This document shows, one piece after another, positions 7,777 to 15,417 of a stretch of 20,701 bases of DNA; within the stretch, counting starts at the first letter, position 1; each line of letters opens with the position of its first letter. The DNA is from Microcaldota archaeon (GTDB lineage Archaea > Micrarchaeota > Micrarchaeia > Burarchaeales > JAKAKT01), in assembly GCA_026396425.1 (NCBI GenBank), contig JAPLWU010000078.1, forward strand, positions 1 through 20,701, given 5' to 3'. A program made the position numbers and the translations under genes. Under the pieces are notes generated by a model. It had not been told where the DNA came from, made no database searches, and saw only the letters and a program-made list of their open reading frames with translations.

Positions 7777-9342
7777 ATGGCCTCGCTGCTGAAGACGGAA
7801 CTTGCCCCGAGGGATTACCAGCTGGCCATAGCAGAGACGGCGAAAAACAAGAACACGCTGGTCGTTTTGCCGACCGGTCTGGGGAAAACGCTCGTTGCGA
7901 TGCTCGTGATGGACGCATTCCTGTCGAAGGGCGGAAGATGCGTATTCCTCGCGCCCACGAAACCGCTCGCCGAACAGCACCACAAGACCTTCAAAACCAA
8001 TTTCGCGCTTGGCGAGGAGGAAGTCGCATTGCTGACCGGCGCTATTCCGGCGAAAAAAAGGGCCGCCGTTTGGAAAACGGCGAAAATCGTTTCGGCCACG
8101 CCCCAGACGATGGAAAACGATTTGAAGGGCAGAAGAGTGGAGCTGTCCGCTTACTCGCTCGTCATTTTTGACGAGGCGCACAGAACGGTTGGAAAATACG
8201 CTTACACTTACGTGGCGAGGAAATGCGCCGAGGCGGGAACACGGACGATGGCCCTTACCGCTTCTCCGGGCTCGCGGAGGGACAAGATAGAGGAGATAAT
8301 GAAAACTCTTGGCATCGATGCTGCCGAGATTCGCTCCGAGCAGGATGACGACGTGAAGGAGTACGTGCAGCCCCTTGAAACGAAGTGGATTGAGGTGGAA
8401 TTGCCGCCGGAATTCAGGCGAATATGCAATGAACTGGGAGACATGATTTCTGAAAGAACAAAATATTTCACGAAACTTGGCCTTCTGCCCTCGCACACGA
8501 AACACTTGGGGAAGCGGAAACTCCTCGAACTCCGCCCAAGGCTGGTGAGGGCGACAGGAGGGTGGAAGTACATGGCGCTCTCGAGGTATGCGGAGCTGTT
8601 CAACCTCGTGCACGCGCAGGAGCTCATTGAGACGCAGGGCGCCGGAACTTTTGTCGAATTCTTCAAAAAAATGGGGGCGAGGGAGACGAAGAGTAAAGCG
8701 GTAGTGAGAATATTGGGGAACGAGACGATACGAAGAGCGATAACTATCGCAAGCGCCTCGCAAATCGACCACCCGAAAATCGGGAAATTGCTCGAAGTCG
8801 TAGAACAAAGAAAAGGAAAAACATTCATCGTGTTCGTGCAGTATAGGGTGCAGATAAAAAGGGTAGTTGAAGAATTGAATCGGCTTGAGGGCATACGCGC
8901 AATCCGCTTTGTGGGAAAACGCGAGGGCGTTTCCGCGCAGGAGCAGAAAGAAACGATTGAAAAATTCCGGGCGGGCGAATTTAATGTCCTCGTGGCAAGC
9001 TCCATTGGCGAGGAGGGCCTTGACATCCCTTCGGTCGACTGCGTGATTTTCTACGAGCCTGTGCCTAGCGAAATACGGATGATACAACGAAGGGGGAGAA
9101 CTGCGAGAGCGAAGGCGGGCGAGGTTATTTTTCTCATTACGAAAGACACGCGCGACGAAGCCTATTACTGGGTTGCGAAGCACAGGGAGAAGCAGATGAA
9201 GCACATAATAGGCTCGATGAGCGGGGGGAAACAGAAAAAAGAGGGTAGGAAAGGGCGCGAACCGGAGGAAAAAACCGAAAAGCACGGACCCGCGCAGGAG
9301 CACGGACGCGGGCAGAGAAAAATCACCGACTTCTTTTCCTAG
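7777..9342 (+). CDS. Hef/FANCM-type superfamily 2 helicase, nuclease-less, with C-terminal PIP box (521 aa)
   Basis: ATP-driven branch-migration helicase of the Hef/FANCM/Mph1 group, which remodels stalled forks. Visible motifs: PRDYQ (residues 11-15), Walker A PTGLGKT (32-38), DEAH (132-135) with FDEAHR, motif III LTASPGS, a helical Hef-type insert (about 210-320), and helicase domain 2 with GEEGLDIP and motif VI QRRGRTAR (437-444). The C-terminus is a basic low-complexity linker ending in QRKITDFFS (513-521), an excellent PCNA-interacting (PIP) box. The ERCC4 nuclease and HhH domains of euryarchaeal Hef (about 750 residues) are absent, and the protein ends naturally. GGAGG lies 10 bases before the ATG, but the box A position would make the message leaderless. 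It diverges from the histone gene. Confidence 0.92.
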   Translation: MASLLKTELAPRDYQLAIAETAKNKNTLVVLPTGLGKTLVAMLVMDAFLSKGGRCVFLAPTKPLAEQHHKTFKTNFALGEEEVALLTGAIPAKKRAAVWKTAKIVSATPQTMENDLKGRRVELSAYSLVIFDEAHRTVGKYAYTYVARKCAEAGTRTMALTASPGSRRDKIEEIMKTLGIDAAEIRSEQDDDVKEYVQPLETKWIEVELPPEFRRICNELGDMISERTKYFTKLGLLPSHTKHLGKRKLLELRPRLVRATGGWKYMALSRYAELFNLVHAQELIETQGAGTFVEFFKKMGARETKSKAVVRILGNETIRRAITIASASQIDHPKIGKLLEVVEQRKGKTFIVFVQYRVQIKRVVEELNRLEGIRAIRFVGKREGVSAQEQKETIEKFRAGEFNVLVASSIGEEGLDIPSVDCVIFYEPVPSEIRMIQRRGRTARAKAGEVIFLITKDTRDEAYYWVAKHREKQMKHIIGSMSGGKQKKEGRKGREPEEKTEKHGPAQEHGRGQRKITDFFS

Positions 9343-9379
9343 AGAGTAATGGGACCACGCTCCGAACGAAACAAAGCGA

Positions 9380-9480
9380 AACCTCGCCTTCGAGGGCGCT
9401 TTGCGCTCGACCAATTCGAGCGAAGCTCGAATGGTCCATTTGTCGGAGCGCCGACAAATTGGAGCGCAACTGTTTTTTTA
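9380..9480. other. Cluster of short perfect hairpins followed by a T-run
   Basis: The gap between the helicase and the ATPase contains at least four inverted repeats. These are CCTCG/CGAGG (9382-9395); GCGC-TTT-GCGC (9396-9406); ATTCGAGC-GAA-GCTCGAAT (9414-9432, extended by ACC/GGT across a one-base bulge); and ATTTGTCGG-AGCG-CCGACAAAT (9438-9459, extended by CC/GG across a bulge). A run of seven T follows at 9473-9479. This could be the 3' end and terminator of the helicase transcript, a small structured RNA, or a palindromic intergenic repeat. Confidence 0.6.
9473..9480 (+). terminator. Candidate T-run terminator after helicase
   Basis: TTTTTTT (9473-9479) follows the hairpin cluster about 130 bases after the helicase stop. 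Archaeal RNA polymerase terminates at T-runs, so this is a plausible transcript end. Further T-rich sequence continues to about 9505. Confidence 0.4.
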
Positions 9481-9534
9481 TGTTTTTTATTTTTTTCCGT
9501 TTTGGCTTTGCGAGAGCGAACGTATGACTGATTT

Positions 9535-12135
9535 ATGAATGTTTTGCGCAATATTGAAACGATGATTCCGGACGAGAAGGGGCTCTCGGAAAGCGAGGCG
9601 CGCGAGCTGCTCGAAAAATACGGGGCCAATGAGCTGAAGGGCAAGGCGAGAAAATCTGCGCTGGCGCTTTTCCTCTCGCAGTTCAACAACATACTGCTGA
9701 TTCTTCTTATACTCGCGGCCCTTGTCGCCATCGTAGTGAGCGACGAGATGCTTGAACCGATTGCCATCTTCGCCGCGGTCCTTATTAGCGCGACAATCGG
9801 CTTCGTACAGGAATACCGGGCCGAGGACGCAATGGAATCGCTGAAGAGGATTGCACCCATGAGGGCGAGGGTCATGCGCGAAGGGAAGGACGTCATGATA
9901 CTCGCGCACGAGCTCGTTCCAGGCGACATCGTAACGCTCGAGGCGGGAGACAGGGTGCCGGCGGATTTGCGCATACTATGGGCAGTCAACCTGCGGGCGG
10001 ACGAGTCGGCGCTCACAGGCGAGTCCGTTTCCGCCGGGAAGTCCGAGAAGGGCAGCCCGTCCGAAGGCGCGCTCTACATGGGGACCACCATCACGCACGG
10101 GAGGGCCATGGCGCGCGTCGTCTACACCGGTATGAGAACCGAGATGGGGAAGATAGCGCAGAGCCTTACCGGGGAGGAGGGGCCAACGCCTCTCCAGAGA
10201 ACGCTCGACTCGCTGGGCCGGCAAATCGGAATCGCCGGCATCGCGCTTTGCGTCATATTCTTTGTCTGGGGGCTGGCGAGGGCCGAAGACCCCACGCGCA
10301 TGCTCATACTCGCGGTGAGCCTCGCCGTTGCCGCGGTTCCGGAAGGCCTTCCGACCACCGTCGCAATAACGCTCGCAATAGGGATGCAGCACATGGCGAG
10401 GAGGAACGCAATCGTGCGGAGACTGCCGGCCGTGGAAACGCTCGGCTCGGTTACGGTCATATGCTCGGACAAGACCGGGACGATAACCAAGAACCAGATG
10501 ACAGTGAGAAAGCTGTTTATCGACGGGAAAATATGCGAGGTGACTGGCGCAGGTTATACGGAAAGCGGAAAAATCGCATGCAAAAAAACCAAAACTCTCG
10601 AAACGCTCGTAAATGCCGCGGTGCTCTGCAACTATTCGAACGTATCCTCAACCGGGGCGGTGACCGGCGACCCGATGGAAGCGGCCTTGCTGGTGCTGGC
10701 AGGCAAGGCCGGGGAATCCGCAGCCGACATCCGCACCAGGAACCCCATGATAACCGAGAAGGCCTTCGACTCGGAGAGGAAGATGATGACGACCATCGAC
10801 CGCGTTGGGGGCGGGGCCGTTGCCTTCACCAAGGGGGCGCCCGAGCGCCTTCTCTCAAAGTGTTCGCGGGTGATGGTCGAAGGCAGGATTTCGAAGCTGA
10901 CGAAGGAGGAGAAGGGGAGGATACTGCACGTGAATTCGGAACTCGCATCCTCATCACTCCGCGTAATTGCATTCGCGTCCAGGGAACTGAGGGGCGTCGA
11001 GGAAGAAGCCGAAGTGGAGCATGACCTTGTCTTCCTCGGTCTCGCGGGCATGAGCGACCCGCCGAGGGATGAGATAAAAGAGGCCGTGGCAACGTGCAGG
11101 CGCGCGGGCATACGCCCCGTAATGATAACCGGGGACAACGAGCAGACCGCACGGGCGATTGCCATTGAGATAGGCCTGCTCGAGACGGGCATGAAGGTTA
11201 TAACCGGCGAAAAACTGGATGTAATGAGCGACAGGGAGCTGAGGAACGTCATCAACTCGGTCGCGGTCTATGCCCGCGTATCGCCCGAGCACAAGCTGAG
11301 GATCATTGATGCGCTAAAGGCGAAGAAGGAGATTGTCGCGATGACCGGGGACGGGGTGAACGACGCGCCCGCGCTTAAGAGGGCCGACATCGGGGTCGCA
11401 ATGGGAACGGGCACTGACGTCGCAAAGGACGCTTCCGAGATAGTTCTCACGGACGACAATTTCGCAACGATTGTGAAGGCCGTCGAATACGGAAGGAACA
11501 TATTCGACAACATAAGGAACTTCGTGAGGTTCCAGTTTTCGACCAATATCGCCGCCCTGTCGATAATGTTCATCTCGCCGTTCCTTTCCCTGCCGCTCCC
11601 GCTGCGCCCAATCCAAATCCTGTGGATAAACGTCATAATGGACGGCCCGCCGGCGCTTGCGCTCGGGCTCGAGCCCTCGACGAAAGACGTGATGGGCAGG
11701 CCGCCCCGCAACCAGGAAATGGGAATCCTTTCTGGAATAGGGCCGAGCATACTGCTGACCGGAATCCTGATGACGGCGGGCACGCTTTTTATTTTGTGGT
11801 CAGAGCCGTCCGGCACACCGGACCTCGCGAAGCGCGCGCTCACCATGACGTTCACCGCCTTTGTCGTTTTCCAGCTCTTCAACGCGTTCAACTGCAGGTC
11901 AGAGAGGCGCTCGCTGCTCTCCAAGCCGCTTTCGAACACGTTCCTGCTTGCCGCGGTTTTCGCGTCCGCGCTCCTCCAGCTGCTCATAATCTACAACCCG
12001 CTCCTCCAGCAGGTCTTCCATACCGTTCCGCTTTCGGCGGGCGACTGGGTTAAGATAATTGCCGTGGCCTCGACGATAATAATCGCGGAGGAAATCAGGA
12101 AACTCCTGGCCCGCAGGAACGAATCCAAAAGATGA
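9535..12135 (+). CDS. Cation-transporting P-type ATPase, Ca2+ (type IIA) family (866 aa)
   Basis: Membrane pump that couples ATP hydrolysis to cation export. Order seen: N-terminal cation-ATPase domain (GLSESEARELLEKYGANEL); TGES actuator loop (161-164); M4 with PEGLP (Glu about 270); phosphorylation site DKTGT (Asp about 312); nucleotide domain with KGAPE; TGDN; hinge GDGVND (Asp about 606 and 610); and six C-terminal helices. Compared with SERCA, the M6 Asn and Asp of Ca site II are kept (N699, D703) along with the M4 Glu. Two site I ligands are changed: the M5 Glu position is Ala (about 674) and the M6 Thr position is Met. One Ca2+ per ATP, as in PMCA or PMR1 pumps, is therefore inferred; Mn2+ is possible. 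No good ribosome-binding sequence is seen, and a start at Met10 cannot be excluded. Confidence 0.93.
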   Translation: MNVLRNIETMIPDEKGLSESEARELLEKYGANELKGKARKSALALFLSQFNNILLILLILAALVAIVVSDEMLEPIAIFAAVLISATIGFVQEYRAEDAMESLKRIAPMRARVMREGKDVMILAHELVPGDIVTLEAGDRVPADLRILWAVNLRADESALTGESVSAGKSEKGSPSEGALYMGTTITHGRAMARVVYTGMRTEMGKIAQSLTGEEGPTPLQRTLDSLGRQIGIAGIALCVIFFVWGLARAEDPTRMLILAVSLAVAAVPEGLPTTVAITLAIGMQHMARRNAIVRRLPAVETLGSVTVICSDKTGTITKNQMTVRKLFIDGKICEVTGAGYTESGKIACKKTKTLETLVNAAVLCNYSNVSSTGAVTGDPMEAALLVLAGKAGESAADIRTRNPMITEKAFDSERKMMTTIDRVGGGAVAFTKGAPERLLSKCSRVMVEGRISKLTKEEKGRILHVNSELASSSLRVIAFASRELRGVEEEAEVEHDLVFLGLAGMSDPPRDEIKEAVATCRRAGIRPVMITGDNEQTARAIAIEIGLLETGMKVITGEKLDVMSDRELRNVINSVAVYARVSPEHKLRIIDALKAKKEIVAMTGDGVNDAPALKRADIGVAMGTGTDVAKDASEIVLTDDNFATIVKAVEYGRNIFDNIRNFVRFQFSTNIAALSIMFISPFLSLPLPLRPIQILWINVIMDGPPALALGLEPSTKDVMGRPPRNQEMGILSGIGPSILLTGILMTAGTLFILWSEPSGTPDLAKRALTMTFTAFVVFQLFNAFNCRSERRSLLSKPLSNTFLLAAVFASALLQLLIIYNPLLQQVFHTVPLSAGDWVKIIAVASTIIIAEEIRKLLARRNESKR

Positions 12136-12403
12136 ACAAACGGGACTGGATGAACCGAAACTCGAGAAACGACTGCTCGAGGAAAAGAATCCGAAAAAAG
12201 AAAGAGGATATGGAATGAATTGAAACTCGAAACGAGATGGTTGGTTGAACGAATCCAAAAAAACAAGGAAAGAGAATGAAACGAATTCGAAAAACTGGAT
12301 GGATAGAATAAATGAATGAACTCGAAGCTCGAAACGTAATGGTTTGGTGGGATGAATTCGAAAAGACAGATGGATTGAAGCTCGAAAGTTTGTTGTTGGT
12401 TTG
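12136..12403 (+). repeat. Purine-rich 268-base spacer with degenerate repeats
   Basis: No gene is seen here. The plus strand is A/G-rich with scattered variants of GAATTCGAAAA, GAATCCAAAA and GAAGCTCGAAA. The clearest imperfect repeat pairs 12283-12308 with 12354-12379 (period 71 bp): both start GAATTCGAAAA and continue into GATGGAT. An earlier relative begins near 12217. The lack of stops on the minus strand comes from the composition bias. No clear box A for the downstream NAD synthase gene is visible inside it. Confidence 0.55.
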
Positions 12404-13171
12404 ATGAATCCTGAAGCAGTTGCGCACAACCTTGTTCGCCAGATGAGGAAATTCCTTTCTGCAAGCGGCCGCGTGGGAGGGGTTTTGGGCCTGAGCGGAG
12501 GCGTTGATTCCACGGTTGTCGCAAAGCTGGCGGCCATCGCACTTGGAGAAAAAAACGTCTGCGCGCTCGTTTTGCCGGCGGCAACTACGGACAAGAAGGA
12601 TGTCAAGGACGCGGTGCGTTTCGCCGAATCGCTGGGAATCGAGTATTATGTTTCGGATATTTCGGGTGCGGTTTCCGCGGCTCGTAAGGCGTCACCCAAA
12701 AAAGCAGGGGCACGCCCGAAAATTTGCGATGGGAATTTGACGGCGAGGATCAGGATGGCTCTACTGTACGACACGGCCGCGAAAAAAAACTATGTTGTAC
12801 TCGGGACTTCGAACCGCTCCGAACTACTCCTCGGCTACTTCACGAAATACGGAGATGGCGGTTCGGACGTTCTCCCAATCGGCGCGCTCTACAAGACGGA
12901 GGTTTACGAACTCGCAAAATACCTCAAAATACCCGCGGCAATCGTAAAAAAAGCCCCGTCCGCCGGCCTGTGGCCGGGCCAGACCGACGAGGGGGACATC
13001 GGCATGCCATACAAAAAAATCGACGGGATTCTGCGAAAGCTAATGGCCGCCACCGAATCCGGCAAACCGGCAAGGGAAACGAAGGAATTGAAAAAAATTT
13101 CCAGGATGGTCGAGTCAAGCAGGCACAAAAGGAATCTCCCGCCGATTCTGGAGCCGTATACGAATTTATAA
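12404..13171 (+). CDS. nadE: NH3-dependent NAD+ synthase (255 aa)
   Basis: Amidates nicotinic acid adenine dinucleotide to NAD+, the last step of NAD synthesis. The N-type ATP pyrophosphatase P-loop SGGVDS is at residues 31-36. It is followed by LPAATTDKKDVKDA, the NLTARIRM segment, GTSNRSELLLGYFTKYGDGG, LPIGALYKTEVYELAKYL and the C-terminal GLWPGQTDEGDIGMPY, all in family order. There is no glutaminase domain, so free ammonia (or an unlinked amidotransferase) is the nitrogen source. The start is the ATG at 12404; a TTG one codon earlier is possible. No Shine-Dalgarno is evident. Its stop codon lies within the box A region of the next gene. Confidence 0.95.
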   Translation: MNPEAVAHNLVRQMRKFLSASGRVGGVLGLSGGVDSTVVAKLAAIALGEKNVCALVLPAATTDKKDVKDAVRFAESLGIEYYVSDISGAVSAARKASPKKAGARPKICDGNLTARIRMALLYDTAAKKNYVVLGTSNRSELLLGYFTKYGDGGSDVLPIGALYKTEVYELAKYLKIPAAIVKKAPSAGLWPGQTDEGDIGMPYKKIDGILRKLMAATESGKPARETKELKKISRMVESSRHKRNLPPILEPYTNL

Positions 13172-13173
13172 AT
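13165..13173 (+). promoter_or_regulatory. Box A for the unrecognised 13189 gene
   Basis: TTTATAAAT, overlapping the NAD synthase stop codon, is placed so that transcription would begin about 13193-13196, at the ATG at 13195. This suggests that the third codon (Met) of the longer reading frame may be the true leaderless start. Confidence 0.55.
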
Positions 13174-13188
13174 ATTGGATGAGTAGGA

Positions 13189-14040
13189 ATGAGTATGCAG
13201 CGTTTGGGGGGGAACGGTCGCACGGTATTGATACATGAAGGGAACTTTTTCTCAAGATTGTCTAGGCGGGAGCCGAAAGCGAGGGAGCCGGTAATGCTCA
13301 CTGAGCAAGAATTTGCTGCGCGTATCCGAAAGGCATTGTTCAAAGAAGTAAGGGGGTTGATTCCTGACGCTAGCATCGCCTGGGTTATGGATGATTTAAA
13401 GAAAAACCCAGGGTATGGGCCGGACCTTCTGACAAAGGAGCTTGCTTTTTCCTTTGCGAAAATGCTAAGCCACGCCTACTACTGGGCGGATGGAAGATAC
13501 GGGGCAGAAGTCGTTTCTGAGCTTGCCGGAATCGTTAGGGACAAAAATTTCAATCCAAGGACGATGATGCGCCATGTCGAAGAACAGTGCACGCATCCCG
13601 CCCCCCAATACCAGGCGAAAATTTTGCATGGAATTGGGATGTTCCTAGATTCCAGCGGCTTTGGGGAAAGCTGGATGTCTCGCGAAAACGTTTATCTTAT
13701 CTCGGATATAACAGCGAGGATAGCCTCGAACTGGTCTGGTGATTCAAAGGAGGAGATGTTCGCCGAATTCCACGGGCTACTTGCGAAGGAGCGGTTTAGC
13801 CCGCCAATGCTCCATGACATCTATTTGATATGCGGGAACTATCGTGAGAGCGGTGTTGGAAGGGTCCTCTCGCAATACGGCAGGGTTATTGAAAACGAGG
13901 GGTTCGATGTTGCACGCATGGGGGAGCGGGTTAGGCAAATCCTAACCGGGAGCAATGAAGATAGGGCACTACTCCTTGGGGTTTTTGAGCGAGAGTTAGA
14001 TGAAGTCGGAGCTCACGCTGGCGCTAGCCCCCGAGCCTAA
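13189..14040 (+). CDS. Uncharacterised, mostly helical cytoplasmic protein (283 aa)
   Basis: I do not recognise this protein. It has no signal peptide, membrane segment or cysteine-rich motif. From about residue 36 it is predicted mainly helical with regularly spaced aromatic residues, for example ELAFSFAKMLSHAYYWADG and LHDIYLICGNYRESG, suggesting a helical-repeat (HEAT/ARM-like) fold. Three starts compete: ATG 13189, ATG 13195 (best match to leaderless spacing from box A) and ATG 13294 (MLTEQEF, preceded by GGGAG). G+C and codon use look more relaxed than in the neighbouring genes, with TTG, ATA and AAT more frequent, so acquisition or low expression is possible. It has its own promoter, so no operon partner hints at function. 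Confidence 0.6.
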   Translation: MSMQRLGGNGRTVLIHEGNFFSRLSRREPKAREPVMLTEQEFAARIRKALFKEVRGLIPDASIAWVMDDLKKNPGYGPDLLTKELAFSFAKMLSHAYYWADGRYGAEVVSELAGIVRDKNFNPRTMMRHVEEQCTHPAPQYQAKILHGIGMFLDSSGFGESWMSRENVYLISDITARIASNWSGDSKEEMFAEFHGLLAKERFSPPMLHDIYLICGNYRESGVGRVLSQYGRVIENEGFDVARMGERVRQILTGSNEDRALLLGVFERELDEVGAHAGASPRA

Positions 14041-14125
14041 TGTAGAAGATATATGCGGCGCCAGCGACCATGAGGGCCCGAGGATTATGTACGGCTTTCA
14101 TGGATACGTATTCAATACAAAAACG

Positions 14126-14133
14126 TTTTAAAG
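14126..14133 (+). promoter_or_regulatory. Box A for the LutB-PAP2-kinase operon
   Basis: GTTTTAAA ends directly before an ATG at 14134 and is centred about 25 bases before the ATG at 14155. The spacing argues that 14155, not 14134, is the leaderless start of the LutB-like gene. Confidence 0.6.
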
Positions 14134-14154
14134 ATGGCCGGGCGAGTCTGCCTC

Positions 14155-15417
14155 ATGGGCCTGGAAGCTGAGGTTTCGGCGAAACTTGGGGAAGCGCAGG
14201 CCAGGAAACACGCGGCCTCGGCAATGGATTCCGTCGGCAAGAAGCGGAAGGCGCTCGGACTTGACGAGGATGCGATGGCAAAAAAGCTCAGGGGAACGAA
14301 GGATGATGCCATCGGGCGGATGGACGAGCTCTGGAAACAGGCGAAAACAAATTTCGAGAGAAGTGGCGCCCAGGTATATTTCGTTGACGATGCCGAAAAG
14401 GCACTTGAAAAAATCAGGGCGATAGTTGGAGGGGCTGGTGGGACGAAAATCGGGGAGATGGTTGGGAAAGCGGGTAGGGCAAGCGACAACGCAATAAGAA
14501 TTGTAAAATCGAAATCGAATACCTGTGATGAGATAGAGATATTTGAAATCGAGAAAGCGAAAGTGATTGGGGGCAAGCGAATAACGCTGACCGAAACCGA
14601 CACTGGGGATTTCATCGTCCGCATGCTCGGAGAGAAGGAGACGCATCCGGTTTTGCCGGCTGCCCACATAACCAACGAAAGGATAGCCACCGCAATCTCG
14701 AAAAAATACGGAAAAGGAAAACGAGTTAAGCCTGAAACAAAGGCGATTGTTGACGCAATAGCCCAAATCGTTCGTGAGGCAATCGTGAACGCGGATGTCG
14801 GCATAACGGGCGCGAATGCCGTGACCGCCGAGGGGAATATCGTGATTCTGGAGAACGAGGGGAACATTTCCCTTGTGAGCAGGATGCCGAAAAAACACGT
14901 GGTTTTGGTGGGAATCGAGAAGATAGTGCCTGCAATCGAGGACGCCTTGCTTGTTGCGAGATGCGCTTCTGCCTGGGGGACCGGCCAGTCCCTGCCCTCA
15001 TACGTGAGCATCATCTCAGGCCCGAGCAAGACGGCCGATGTCGCCGGCGAGACCGTGACTGGCGCGCAGGGCCCGTCCGAACTCCACGTGATAGTGCTCG
15101 ACAACGGAAGGAGGGAGCTGGCAAAAAAATATTCCGACGCGCTTTACTGCATAAATTGCGGCGCATGCGTGAACGCATGCCCTGCCTCGCGGCAGGTGCT
15201 TGAAATTTTCGGGGGCAAGATGCCCGGCCCGAAGGGCCTCGTATCGTCCGCGATTGGCGCGAAAAACGGCAAGCCCTACCTCTGCAGCATGTGCTACAAC
15301 TGCAAAGCGAGCTGCCCAGCCCTCATCGACCTGCCCTGCGGAAGCACGGGAATCCGTTCGGCGAGGTGCGGGAGGGGCAGGTCCCGGAAAAACTTTACTG
15401 CTGCTGAAGTGATATGA
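14155..15417 (+). CDS. LutB-like LUD-domain iron-sulfur protein, C-terminus frameshifted
   Basis: Resembles LutB, the Fe-S subunit of the LutABC lactate oxidation complex. The N-terminal half is the LUD domain with VGITGANAVTAEGNIVILENEGN, then GIEKIVPAIEDALL and SYVSIISGPSKTADV. Two 4Fe-4S motifs follow: CINCGACVNACP (Cys332, 335, 338, 342) and CSMCYNCKASCP (Cys377, 380, 383, 387). After IDLP (about 15336) the frame changes. The other frame reads LRKHGNPFGEVREGQVPEKL, the usual ending of this family, and stops at 15407, seven bases before the next ATG. The annotated tail (CGSTGIRSARCG...) is therefore spurious, consistent with loss of one C in a C-run. No lutA or lutC is nearby, so the partner oxidoreductase is unknown. 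The start is set by box A spacing; 14134 is the alternative. Confidence 0.85.
   Translation: MGLEAEVSAKLGEAQARKHAASAMDSVGKKRKALGLDEDAMAKKLRGTKDDAIGRMDELWKQAKTNFERSGAQVYFVDDAEKALEKIRAIVGGAGGTKIGEMVGKAGRASDNAIRIVKSKSNTCDEIEIFEIEKAKVIGGKRITLTETDTGDFIVRMLGEKETHPVLPAAHITNERIATAISKKYGKGKRVKPETKAIVDAIAQIVREAIVNADVGITGANAVTAEGNIVILENEGNISLVSRMPKKHVVLVGIEKIVPAIEDALLVARCASAWGTGQSLPSYVSIISGPSKTADVAGETVTGAQGPSELHVIVLDNGRRELAKKYSDALYCINCGACVNACPASRQVLEIFGGKMPGPKGLVSSAIGAKNGKPYLCSMCYNCKASCPALIDLPCGSTGIRSARCGRGRSRKNFTAAEVI

Noticed and set aside
7732..9414. Long open frame (560 codons) on the minus strand opposite the helicase
   Set aside because: Phe/Arg/His-rich composition without motifs; it mirrors the codon bias of the plus-strand helicase, whose motifs are complete.
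9978..11024. Plus-strand frame of 348 codons within the ATPase
   Set aside because: Arg/Gly-rich out-of-frame reading of a gene whose catalytic motifs are all in the other frame.
11899..12606. Ser/Phe-rich minus-strand frames over the purine-rich spacer
   Set aside because: Open only because of strand composition; no start signals or protein-like domains.
14134..14154. ATG at 14134 as start of the LutB-like gene
   Set aside because: It directly abuts the box A element, whose spacing fits the ATG at 14155.
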